Positions 1-6,032 are shown, numbered from the stretch's first letter. The stretch is 6,068 nt of DNA from JANXVV01 sp038230975 (GCA_038230975.1 JBBRMF010000305.1:1-6068), one strand, 5' to 3'. Notes: generated by a model from the sequence alone, not told the origin. Numbers and translations are program-made.

Positions 1-1
1 A

Positions 2-1312
2 TCGAACGCGGTGCTGGTAGATTCTGCCCCTGCCACTCAAGGCGCATCGGGCTCGGTGCGCATTACCATCTCGGAAGTCGCCGGGAATGTGCAGGTGCGT
101 GCTTCCGAAACTGAAGCATGGCAGAAGGCCACCGTCGGTGCAGAAGTTGCCGAGGGCGCGGAGTTTCGCACAGGACCGCGCTCCAGCGTGCGCTGCTCCA
201 TCCCCCCTGATCAAGCGTTCACACTCGATCGACTGGGCACGGTAAGAGTCGCCCAGGCTCTATGGAACGGAAAAAAGGCCAAGACTGATTTGATGATGAA
301 GTACGGCCGCACAAAACTGGTGGTCGAAGGTGCCGGCGTCGAACATGAATCCACCATTTCAAGCCCCGGTGGCGGTCTGGTCGTGCGCGGTACAGTCGTC
401 AGCATGTACGACCAACCTCCGTTTGTTCCCGAGGGAATGAGCTATACCGGTCGCGCGATGTTCCGCGATTCCCAGCGACGACTTTCCGCCTTCGGTGGAA
501 AAGGTCAGGGAACCACCACCGTTCGCGCCGACAAAGATTCCGCCGCCGAAACCGCGCTGGCCCAGGGCGTTGTAGATCCCCAACTCGCCGCTGCCCGTAC
601 GCGATCAGATTCGTATTACATCGCAAGTGAAGTCGCGCGCGGTGGGATCGTCAGCTTCGATGCCTTGGCCAATATCGCCGTCGTCCGCAACAGCCCTCCG
701 ATCAGCGATGATCGCCTGCTCGCCCAATCGCTGCCGCTCGGATTAGAGTTCGTCGCGCGCTGGAATGGCAAAGCCGATATCAACTTGGAAGTTTTCCGCG
801 TCGCCGGTGATCCACTCACCCTATTCGCCTCCGGAAAGGGTTTCAATCCCACAGAGTTTCTCTACCCCGGTTATGGCCTGAACATCGTTCCAAGCGGCGG
901 TACGATTCCGTTCGATCATCGCGGTGGACCGCTAGGGGGAACCGAAATCGCCTACTGGCCGGGTAAAGTACCTAACGGCGTCTACGGTGTCGTCGGCACA
1001 TTCATTTCCGGCAAGCCGGTGACCGTGCAACTTGACGTGTTCATCGATCGCGTCAAGCAGACCATTTTTACGACCGACGCTCAGGGAAACCTGGGCCAGA
1101 CGACCAACTACACCACCAAGCTCAGCTCCGGCCTAACTCCAGGAGGCCCACTTGTATTCATTCCTGCGTTAGATCTCGGAGGCGCACAGCCCGCAGTCGC
1201 AAAGGCAACGGCCTCCACCGCATTTAAATCGTCTTCCCAACGGAAATCCGGAACGGCTCAAATTCCGATCATTACCCCTTCGCATCCCGGAAATTCCGCA
1301 AAACGCCCCTAA
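2..1312 (+). CDS. FecR-domain envelope protein, 5' end outside window
   Basis: The frame is open to the left edge (codons from base 2), so the N-terminus, probably with a signal peptide, is missing. A GTG at 11 could serve as a start but has no visible ribosome-binding site. Numbering from that GTG, residues 15-83 match a FecR-type beta-rich domain: a 'GNVQVR' strand, then W37, 'VGAEVAEGAEFRTGPRSSV' and a strand ending near 'LGTVRV'. A second block (98-138) has the FecR-like 'SSPGGGLVVRGTVV' segment. Residues 242-346 are a separate beta-rich region ('LEFVARWNGKADINLEVF', then 'NGVYGVV' and 'VTVQLDVFID'). It loosely resembles domains that bear an 'aDinL' strand, such as DUF2135-like folds, but this is a weak inference. 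The tail after about 390 is Ala/Ser/Pro-rich and looks disordered. FecR domains are known from periplasmic sensors of iron-uptake systems and from many envelope proteins without that role. No sigma or TonB gene is seen here, so iron signalling should not be assumed. Confidence 0.8.
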   Translation, partial: SNAVLVDSAPATQGASGSVRITISEVAGNVQVRASETEAWQKATVGAEVAEGAEFRTGPRSSVRCSIPPDQAFTLDRLGTVRVAQALWNGKKAKTDLMMKYGRTKLVVEGAGVEHESTISSPGGGLVVRGTVVSMYDQPPFVPEGMSYTGRAMFRDSQRRLSAFGGKGQGTTTVRADKDSAAETALAQGVVDPQLAAARTRSDSYYIASEVARGGIVSFDALANIAVVRNSPPISDDRLLAQSLPLGLEFVARWNGKADINLEVFRVAGDPLTLFASGKGFNPTEFLYPGYGLNIVPSGGTIPFDHRGGPLGGTEIAYWPGKVPNGVYGVVGTFISGKPVTVQLDVFIDRVKQTIFTTDAQGNLGQTTNYTTKLSSGLTPGGPLVFIPALDLGGAQPAVAKATASTAFKSSSQRKSGTAQIPIITPSHPGNSAKRP

Positions 1313-1449
1313 ACTGCCAACGGTTCATTATAAATGAGCGCAAAAATAATTTCCCGCTAATTTCATGCGGCTTTCTTCCCCCGCCTTTGGTATCCTTGCC
1401 CGTATCAATTCCGGATCGTTCCGGGCTGAAGGGTGTTGGTTGATCGTGT

Positions 1450-1454
1450 GGAGG
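1450..1454 (+). promoter_or_regulatory. Ribosome-binding site of the PEP-CTERM gene
   Basis: GGAGG lies 7 nt before the ATG at 1462. It fixes the start of that gene and contrasts with the cyclase gene at 2907, which has no comparable site. Confidence 0.75.
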
Positions 1455-1461
1455 AATAGCC

Positions 1462-2121
1462 ATGTCTGGTTTAAAGCGAGCATTCTGCGTTGCATTATTG
1501 TTTGTTCTCGTTGCGTTGGTTCCGTCCAACGCGAAAGCTGCGGCAGCGTTGGCAAGCGGTGCAAAAACCAGCGCTCAAGCCACGTCGACAAATCCCGCTA
1601 TCCATCAAATGCAGATCACCTACGATCCGGGTGCGGCCAACCTGAACGTCCAATCCTTCCAGTTGGACGTCGCCTACGACTCTTCCAAGGTCTTCCTTGT
1701 TCCAAATACAACGAAGTTCATCGTTCCTTTCTCGCAAGTCAGTCTCGGCACTGATGATGTCGCAGCAGGTATAATCAAGGGCGTGGCCGGACAAGCACCC
1801 CGCGCTTTGACCGTCCCGGGCGACGTCGATCTGTTCAGCATGATCTTTCAGTTGAAGCCTGGAGTTCCAGATACCACCCCGGTCGATTTCAGCTTCGGCG
1901 ACCTCACAAATGACTCCGCCAATTTCGTGCTCGGCATCGACCCAAACCCCCAAGTCACGATCAATGACTTTGCCTATCATGGTAGTGGCACCGCCTCGAC
2001 CCAGATCGAAACCACCAGCATCTCCGTTGCGATCGTCCCAGAACCCAGCGTAGGATCATTGGCAATCCTCGGCCTCGCCGCCTTAGTCCTACGCCGCCGC
2101 CATTCTTTCGCCAGAGCGTAA
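1462..2121 (+). CDS. Secreted PEP-CTERM sorting-domain protein, cohesin-like
   Basis: A 219-residue exported protein. Residues 1-26 form a signal peptide: basic start (K5, R6), hydrophobic core 'CVALLFVLVALV', and a likely cleavage after 'NAKA'. The mature part is beta-rich; 'QMQITYDPGAANLNVQSFQL' followed by 'DVAYDSSKVFLVP' (about 50-81) resembles the first strands of cohesin-like domains often found in PEP-CTERM proteins, but the family call is tentative. The C-terminus is a textbook PEP-CTERM signal: Pro-Glu-Pro at 193-195, a hydrophobic segment (about 197-210) and an Arg cluster at 211-213. In the known system an exosortase (Xrt) recognises this tail, cleaves it and passes the protein on to the cell surface or extracellular matrix. 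No exosortase is encoded in this window. The start is fixed by a good GGAGG site 7 nt upstream. The gene lies 149 bp after the FecR gene on the same strand and is followed by the repeat-rich gap. The specific function is unknown. Confidence 0.88.
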   Translation: MSGLKRAFCVALLFVLVALVPSNAKAAAALASGAKTSAQATSTNPAIHQMQITYDPGAANLNVQSFQLDVAYDSSKVFLVPNTTKFIVPFSQVSLGTDDVAAGIIKGVAGQAPRALTVPGDVDLFSMIFQLKPGVPDTTPVDFSFGDLTNDSANFVLGIDPNPQVTINDFAYHGSGTASTQIETTSISVAIVPEPSVGSLAILGLAALVLRRRHSFARA

Positions 2122-2210
2122 GCGTACCCCGCCAGTACCGGTTGCGTGCCAGAGCAATGGCTGCTGGATTTTCTGGTTCCCTCCCACCGGTACGCCGGGT
2201 GGAGGGTTAG

Positions 2211-2383
2211 CACTACAGCGCGACTTAAAATAGCCGGGCAAGAAATAGCCACTCAGGCACAAAGACACAGAGAAGATCGGAAAGATAAAAATGTGAATAT
2301 TTGGTTCTCTCGGTGCTTTTCACTCTGTGTCTTTGTGCCTCTGTGGCAATTTTCAGGCTGTCTGAGTCAAGCCGCGCTGTAGA
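2211..2383. mobile_element. 173-bp MITE-like palindromic element with 5-bp flanking repeats
   Basis: This is a near-complete palindrome. Outer arms CTACAGCGCG (2213-2222) and CGCGCTGTAG (2373-2382) are perfect inverted repeats. Inner arms (2248-2272 and 2323-2347) match at 23 of 25 positions. The stretches between outer and inner arms have equal length on both sides and still show partial pairing, so about 54 bp of arm surrounds a 50-bp A/T-richer centre (2273-2322). GTTAG occurs immediately on both sides (2206-2210 and 2384-2388), as expected for a 5-bp target-site duplication, and removing the insert plus one GTTAG restores a copy of the neighbouring GC-rich repeat. It has no coding capacity, so it would be a non-autonomous element mobilised by a transposase elsewhere. 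The alternative is a long structured RNA or cruciform without mobility. The family is not identified. Confidence 0.6.
2248..2347. repeat. Inner inverted repeat (AGGCACAAAGACACAGAG arms)
   Basis: The core arms 2255-2272 and 2323-2340 are perfect 18-bp reverse complements, extended outward to 25 bp with two mismatches. Purine-rich and pyrimidine-rich strands alternate around a 50-nt loop. Transcribed in either direction, it would fold into a long stable stem. The short CACAAAGACACAGAG wording resembles repeats I recall from intergenic DNA of planctomycetes and related bacteria; that is memory rather than a search result. Confidence 0.85.
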
Positions 2384-2453
2384 GTTAGGGTGAGGCGTCT
2401 TTTCGTCCGTCGAAAACTGCTCAAAATTGAAATTCATTCGTCGGGTCGCGCCG

Positions 2454-2522
2454 CCCCTCACCCAAGCCCTCCCCCCATGAGTACACGGGGTAGGGAACCG
2501 ATGCGATGGCCCCTGCCAATGC
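2454..2522 (+). repeat. GC-rich palindromic repeat, copy 2
   Basis: This copy begins CCCCTCACCCAAGCCCTCCC, has the central GAGTAC (2479-2484) and the complementary GGGGTAGGG (2487-2495), and ends CCCTGCCAATGC (2511-2522). The same 12-mer ends copy 4 at 2811-2822. It is shorter than copy 4 between the central palindrome and the end motif, so it has probably lost an internal segment. It abuts copy 3 in the opposite orientation. Confidence 0.65.
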
Positions 2523-2603
2523 GGGTGCGTGACAAGATCGGCGGGTATTATCCCCTCTCCTGGTACTCCGGGGGAGGGGAGGGAAGGGTGGGGGTCTTTT
2601 TCG
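2521..2603 (-). repeat. GC-rich palindromic repeat, copy 3, uninterrupted
   Basis: This is the most complete intact unit and serves as the reference for the other three. CCCCTCTCC (2552-2560) pairs with GGGGGAGGGG (2570-2579) around a loop containing GGTACTCC, followed by a G-rich tail and GTCTTTTTCG. Its left flank (GTGCGTGACA near 2524-2533, then CGGCGGGTA) resembles the reverse complement of the right part of copy 4 (TGTCACACACC near 2802-2812), so homology extends past the G/C runs. Confidence 0.65.
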
Positions 2604-2626
2604 ATAAATTGACGTGGTTCAGCGGA

Positions 2627-2822
2627 TTTCCCCCACCCCAACCCTCCCCCGGAGTAGGGCGTGTCGATTTACTTAGCCGATTCGCTTGCGAAGCGTGTTT
2701 GGCGGCCGTCCAAAGCCTTCGGACACGGGTCGCAAGCGAAGCGATCTCAATAAATCGACGGCCCCAGTACCGGGAGAGGGAGAAATCGGGTACGCCGGAA
2801 CTGTCACACACCCTGCCAATGC
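2627..2822 (+). repeat. GC-rich palindromic repeat, copy 4, interrupted
   Basis: The left half (2627-2656) reads CCCCCACCCCAACCCTCCCC and then GGAGTA. The right half (from 2766) reads AGTACCGGGAGAGGGAGA and continues to CCCTGCCAATGC at 2811-2822. Without the 109-bp insert and one AGTA, the join gives GGAGTACCGGGAGAGGG, which matches the centre of copy 3 read on the other strand. Confidence 0.65.
2657..2765. mobile_element. 109-bp MITE-like element with AGTA flanking repeats
   Basis: Terminal inverted repeats: the first 20 bases from 2657 and the reverse complement of the last 20 ending at 2765 agree at 15 positions. These include the outermost GGG and a perfect 9-bp GTCGATTTA (2663-2671 against 2751-2759). 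Further in, TTCGCTTGCGA (2681-2691) has a perfect 11-bp complement at 2730-2740. AGTA occurs at 2653-2656 and 2766-2769, directly abutting both ends. Copies 2 and 3 of the host repeat have GAGTAC only once at the same place, so the second AGTA is best read as a target-site duplication. The element has no reading frame. Transposase family unknown; because AGTA ends in TA, a TA-targeting family is an alternative, but then the element ends would match less well. Confidence 0.65.
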
Positions 2823-2840
2823 CGCATGATTGCCACAGAT

Positions 2841-2870
2841 TTGGCACTCATCCCCTCACTGCTGTAAGAT
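2841..2870 (+). promoter_or_regulatory. Candidate sigma-70-type promoter of the cyclase gene
   Basis: TTGGCA (2841-2846) and TAAGAT (2865-2870) are separated by 18 bp and match the -35 and -10 consensus at 5 of 6 and 4 of 6 positions. Transcription would begin around 2877 and give a leader of about 30 nt. It lies just outside the last GC-rich repeat, so the cyclase gene probably has its own promoter. Confidence 0.4.
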
Positions 2871-2906
2871 CACGGCACTCGTTCCCTCTTCTCTACCAAT
2901 GCGCCC

Positions 2907-5762
2907 ATGGCTCGAATGAACCGTATCGAACGCCGACGTCTCAACGAGACTGCGGTACTCGGTATTTCCCTCACGCTCCTCGTCCTGGCCGTCGACCACT
3001 TCGGCCTGCTGCACAGCATTGACGAATGGGCCTATGACCGGCGCGTGCGTTTCTGCCAGCGATCCTTTCCTCCCAGCAAACAGATCGTTCATCTGGATGT
3101 GGATGACCGCGCACTGGAAGTGATCGGCCAATGGCCTTGGCCGCGCGCCAGTCTGGCTGCCTTGCTCGATGAAGTTCAACGCGCCGGGCCCAAAGTGGTT
3201 GGAATGGACGTATTGCTGGCCGATCCGGAAAAGCCAACTGATGATCCGGATGCAGTCGACAAATCCAGGTTGTCCGCCGGCGACGCTCAACTCGCGGCAA
3301 CTCTCGCCCATTCCGGTAACTTCGTGATCCCGGCCATCTTTGATTCATTCGATCCGAACGAAGCCGAACCGCTTCCCCGGGCAATCCACGCTGAATTGAA
3401 GGCCGATCCGGAACTCACCGAATCGGAGTTGATCCAAAAGTTGGCGGCAAAGAATTTCAATTCAACCTCCGATCGCGAACGGATCACCGCCACTTTCATC
3501 GCCAGCCGCCGCGAGGCCATGTTCGAACGGATTCAAGAGATTCTCGCTTCCTCACCCTCGACGGATATCGAGTCGCTCGCAAAACAGTTGCTGAAAAGTT
3601 CCACTGCAGAAATTGACTCGGTTCACAAACGTATTTTAAGAAAGCAGTACGATCGCGCGCTCACTGAACAAGCCTTATCGCGATTCAGCCTCCCGGTTCC
3701 TAAAACGACATCCAGTACACCTCTTTCAATCATTGAAATGGCCGGCGTAAGAGCCGCACCACTGCCTGAGTTTACCCGCGCTATTTCGTCGCTTGGATTT
3801 GTCGATTGGAAATCTCTCGACTGGAAGGTGGCCCGTTCAATACCGCTATTTATCGAATACAACCATCGATACTATCCGCAGTTTGCGCTGGCAATCGCCT
3901 GCCGCATGCTCGATGTCAATCCGAGCGACATCCACATCGAAAATGATTCTGTTTCGATTCCCCGTCCCGGCGGTGAGCCGATCATCATACCCGTACATAC
4001 CTTTCGCTGGGAAGCCGCCGACCGCGATGTCCCGATGTTGATGGACATTGGATATTTCGGCAAACCCAACAAGTGGACGACCAGCTTCGATTGGCCTCGT
4101 CATATGGATTCAAAGCAGCACATTTCCATGAATGCCGTCTGGGAAGTTTTGCTCGCACAAAAACGCATCGAACGCAATAATGGCGCCGCCGATATCAATC
4201 TAAAGTTCGTGTTGGCAAAGATGGATGACAAGGAGGGGATCAAATCCTTCGAATCCAGAACCCTGACGGCGTCTGATACAGATGCGCGGGAATTGATCAT
4301 CCGCGAAACGCTTGCCCGCAAAGACGTCAAAGATCAAATCGAAACCACCGAAGCGTTCAAATTCGAAGAGCTTGAAAAAGAAGACCGTGATTTTCTCGGT
4401 GCCGTCCGCGTGCTGCGTCTCATCCCCCAACAAAACGCCGCGCTGAAACTTCAGTTGGCCGAGAAACGAAAAGAGCTCGCAGGTCATCTGAAAGATAAAG
4501 CGGTGCTGGTCGGTTGGACCGCTGTCGGCGTGATCGCCGATTTTGTCCCGACCAGCATGCACGAATCCTGCCCGGGTGTGGTCGTCCATGGAACGATCGT
4601 GAACGCGATTCTCACCAACCGCTTCTGGTACATGGCTCCCAAGTGGGTTGTCCCGCTGGTAACGCTCTTCGCCGGGCTATTCACTGCCTGGGCCGCCGCC
4701 ACGCTTTCCGCCTGGCGCGCCGCATTGGTCGCCGCTGCGCTCGCCGCCAGCTACATCGTGATGAACGGGTTCGTCATCTTCCGCCAATGGAGCGTGCTGC
4801 TCAACGTCGCCGGCCCCGTGGTAGTGATCGCCGTCGTCTGGGGCGCTTGTGCCTTGGCCCATACGCTGCTCGAAGCCTCCGAACGCGCTCACGTGGAACG
4901 ACGTTTTCGATCCTATGTCGACCCAAGCCTTGTCGACTATGTCCAGGAACATGCCGAGCTGGCGCACATGGAAGGGGTCATTCGCGAGGTCACTGTCTGC
5001 TTCACAGATCTAGTCGGTTTCACCACCATTTCCGAACGGCTCGGTACAAAAACGGTGACACTGCTCAACGAGTATTGGGAAGTGATGATTCCAATCGTTC
5101 GCCGCCACAACGGCTACGTGGCAAAGTTCATGGGCGACGGCTTGTTCTTCTTCTACGGCGCACCCAAAGAATCGCACACCCACCACCAAGATGCCGTCCA
5201 GTCGATTCTCGAGATGCAAGTCGCCCTGGCCGCATTTAACGAGCGAACCGCCCTCCGTGATCTCCCCGCGCTTGGCATGCGGGCCGGCATTAATACCGGA
5301 AATGCCGTCGTCGGTGATGCCGGCACACGCGATGCCGCCGACTACACCGCGCTCGGCGACGTCACCAACCTCGGCTCACGGCTCGAAGGCGCCAACAAAG
5401 GCTTCGGCACGCGCAATCTTCTCACCCAACGCACCGCCGACCTCTGCGACGGTAAATTCCTCCTCCGCCCCATCGGCAAACTGCGCGTCGTCGGGAAGAC
5501 CGAAGGCATCTTCACCTACGAAGCCATTTGCCCAAAAGAAACCGCCACCGAAGCCGACATCCGCCTGGTCGAGTTAACGCGTCCCATCGTCGAGACTTTC
5601 ATCGCCGCGCGCTTCATCGACTGTCTCACTGTCATTGAGGCTTTGATGAACGATTCCGGTCCCACCAAATTCACGAAACTCTATAAATCCCTCTGCCAAA
5701 AATACCTGACCGAAGGCCAGCCGGAAGACTTTGACGGATCGATCGTGCTAACCGAAAAATAA
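2907..5762 (+). CDS. CHASE2-domain membrane adenylate cyclase (class III)
   Basis: A 951-residue sensor enzyme that makes cAMP from ATP. Order: short basic N-terminus; TM about 16-36; periplasmic CHASE2 region about 40-575; three TMs (about 580-601, 603-625, 629-651); a linker ('VERRFRSYVDPSLVDYV'); catalytic domain about 690-870; and an 80-residue tail ending 'DFDGSIVLTEK'. CHASE2 hallmarks are 'IVHLDVDDRALEVIGQWPWP' (60-79), 'VVGMDVLLADP' (97-107), 'GFVDWKSLDWKVARSIPLF' (297-315) and 'AVLVGWTAVGVIADF' (532-546). Catalytic residues are complete: metal-binding D701 ('FTDLVGFT') and D744 ('KFMGDG'), substrate-selecting K740 and T814 ('DYTALGD'), and transition-state N821 and R825. The Lys/Thr pair is typical of class IIIb adenylate, not guanylate, cyclases. 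The sensing region is much longer than a usual CHASE2 domain because of two charged, helix-rich stretches (about 155-262 and 415-530). The ATG at 2907 lacks a clear Shine-Dalgarno site; the next in-frame ATG is residue 4. The TM placement supports this start region. The signal sensed is unknown. Confidence 0.93.
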   Translation: MARMNRIERRRLNETAVLGISLTLLVLAVDHFGLLHSIDEWAYDRRVRFCQRSFPPSKQIVHLDVDDRALEVIGQWPWPRASLAALLDEVQRAGPKVVGMDVLLADPEKPTDDPDAVDKSRLSAGDAQLAATLAHSGNFVIPAIFDSFDPNEAEPLPRAIHAELKADPELTESELIQKLAAKNFNSTSDRERITATFIASRREAMFERIQEILASSPSTDIESLAKQLLKSSTAEIDSVHKRILRKQYDRALTEQALSRFSLPVPKTTSSTPLSIIEMAGVRAAPLPEFTRAISSLGFVDWKSLDWKVARSIPLFIEYNHRYYPQFALAIACRMLDVNPSDIHIENDSVSIPRPGGEPIIIPVHTFRWEAADRDVPMLMDIGYFGKPNKWTTSFDWPRHMDSKQHISMNAVWEVLLAQKRIERNNGAADINLKFVLAKMDDKEGIKSFESRTLTASDTDARELIIRETLARKDVKDQIETTEAFKFEELEKEDRDFLGAVRVLRLIPQQNAALKLQLAEKRKELAGHLKDKAVLVGWTAVGVIADFVPTSMHESCPGVVVHGTIVNAILTNRFWYMAPKWVVPLVTLFAGLFTAWAAATLSAWRAALVAAALAASYIVMNGFVIFRQWSVLLNVAGPVVVIAVVWGACALAHTLLEASERAHVERRFRSYVDPSLVDYVQEHAELAHMEGVIREVTVCFTDLVGFTTISERLGTKTVTLLNEYWEVMIPIVRRHNGYVAKFMGDGLFFFYGAPKESHTHHQDAVQSILEMQVALAAFNERTALRDLPALGMRAGINTGNAVVGDAGTRDAADYTALGDVTNLGSRLEGANKGFGTRNLLTQRTADLCDGKFLLRPIGKLRVVGKTEGIFTYEAICPKETATEADIRLVELTRPIVETFIAARFIDCLTVIEALMNDSGPTKFTKLYKSLCQKYLTEGQPEDFDGSIVLTEK

Positions 5763-5848
5763 GCGCACTACGCTCCTGCAAACAGCATCCAACAAAGAAC
5801 AGCTGTGAAATCAAACGGGTTTGCACTGGCCCCCCGAAAAAATTGAAA

Positions 5849-5922
5849 AGGCCGAGGTGGGATTCGAACCCACGAATAACGGATTTGCAATCCGTCCCCT
5901 TAGTCCACTTGGGTACTCGGCC
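5849..5922 (-). tRNA. tRNA-Cys (anticodon GCA)
   Basis: Read on the minus strand, it folds into a full cloverleaf of 74 nt. The acceptor stem is GGCCGAG/CTCGGCC. The D-arm has GG in its loop. The anticodon stem ACGGA/TCCGT closes the 7-nt loop TTGCAAA with anticodon GCA, and the T-arm is GTGGG/CCCAC around TTCGAAT. The discriminator base is U, the known identity base for cysteine tRNAs. CCA is not encoded (TTT follows). The gene converges with the cyclase gene, 86 bp from its stop codon; that gap shows no convincing terminator hairpin, although T-runs follow the tRNA immediately. Confidence 0.96.
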
Positions 5923-5935
5923 GCGAAAACGCGAG

Positions 5936-5967
5936 GTTATCCGCCGCAACCAATTCTTTCAAGTCAA
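5936..5967 (-). promoter_or_regulatory. Weak candidate promoter of tRNA-Cys
   Basis: On the minus strand a good -35 box TTGACT (5962-5967) is followed by GATAAC (5936-5941), but the 20-bp spacer is longer than usual. A small CGCG-AAAA-CGCG hairpin (about 5923-5934) lies between it and the tRNA. Confidence 0.25.
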
Positions 5968-6032
5968 ACAGTGACGCGGCGTGACAATCCGGCAGGGCTT
6001 CCGCATGTAGATTTGCAATCCCCGTTTCTGAA

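Larger units (their letters stand above)
2145..2405 (-). repeat. GC-rich palindromic repeat, copy 1, interrupted
   Basis: Two halves (about 2145-2210 and 2384-2405) of one repeat unit are separated by a 173-bp inserted element. When the insert is removed, the join reads GGAGGGTTAGGGTGAGG and runs into GTCTTTTCG. This parallels the uninterrupted copy at 2521-2603, which ends GTCTTTTTCG. The left half contains a strong hairpin: 2179-2190 pairs with 2195-2206 (10 of 12 pairs) around a TACG tetraloop. It lies 58 nt after the PEP-CTERM stop codon. It could stop or slow transcription, but it has no T-tract and is not a classical intrinsic terminator. Confidence 0.6.
2122..2906. other. Gene-free, repeat-rich intergenic stretch
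   Basis: This 785-bp gap has open frames on both strands, but their translations are low-complexity products of the repeats (Pro/Ser/Arg-rich) with no start signal or recognisable domain. The content is four copies of one GC-rich palindromic repeat, two inserted palindromic elements, and at the right end a promoter for the cyclase gene. Segments 2406-2453 and 2604-2627 are plain spacers with nothing recognisable. Confidence 0.75.

Noticed and set aside
1325..1336. Intrinsic terminator after the FecR gene (TCATT/AATGA hairpin)
   Set aside because: The stem is only 5 bp, A/T-rich, and is followed by mixed and A-rich bases with no T-tract.
1388..1400. Possible sigma-54 promoter (TGG...TTGCC) before the PEP-CTERM gene
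   Set aside because: The GG and GC elements are 9 bp apart instead of the required spacing of about 12, and no activator site is visible.
1495..1980. 161-codon open frame antisense to the PEP-CTERM gene
   Set aside because: The opposite strand encodes a coherent signal peptide and PEP-CTERM tail; the antisense product has no recognisable feature.
2225..2641. 138-codon open frame on the minus strand
   Set aside because: It lies wholly within the repeats and the 173-bp palindrome, and phrases such as 'HPHWQG' and 'PSLPSPG' come from the G/C-run repeat.
2145..2822. CRISPR array
   Set aside because: The repeats are inverted relative to each other, vary in length and lack regular unique spacers.
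2390..3022. 210-codon open frame on the plus strand across the repeat cluster
   Set aside because: Its translation is Pro/Arg/Ser-rich and derives from the GC-rich repeats and an inserted element. It has no start signal and overlaps the true start of the cyclase gene.
4514..5239. 241-codon open frame on the plus strand within the cyclase gene
   Set aside because: It is an alternative-frame shadow of the catalytic domain: Arg-rich, no domain, no ribosome-binding site.
5671..5949. Open frame on the minus strand containing 'VPKWTKGTDCKSVIRGFESHLG'
   Set aside because: It reads through the sense strand of the tRNA and into the antisense of the cyclase 3' end. The protein-like segment is simply translated tRNA.
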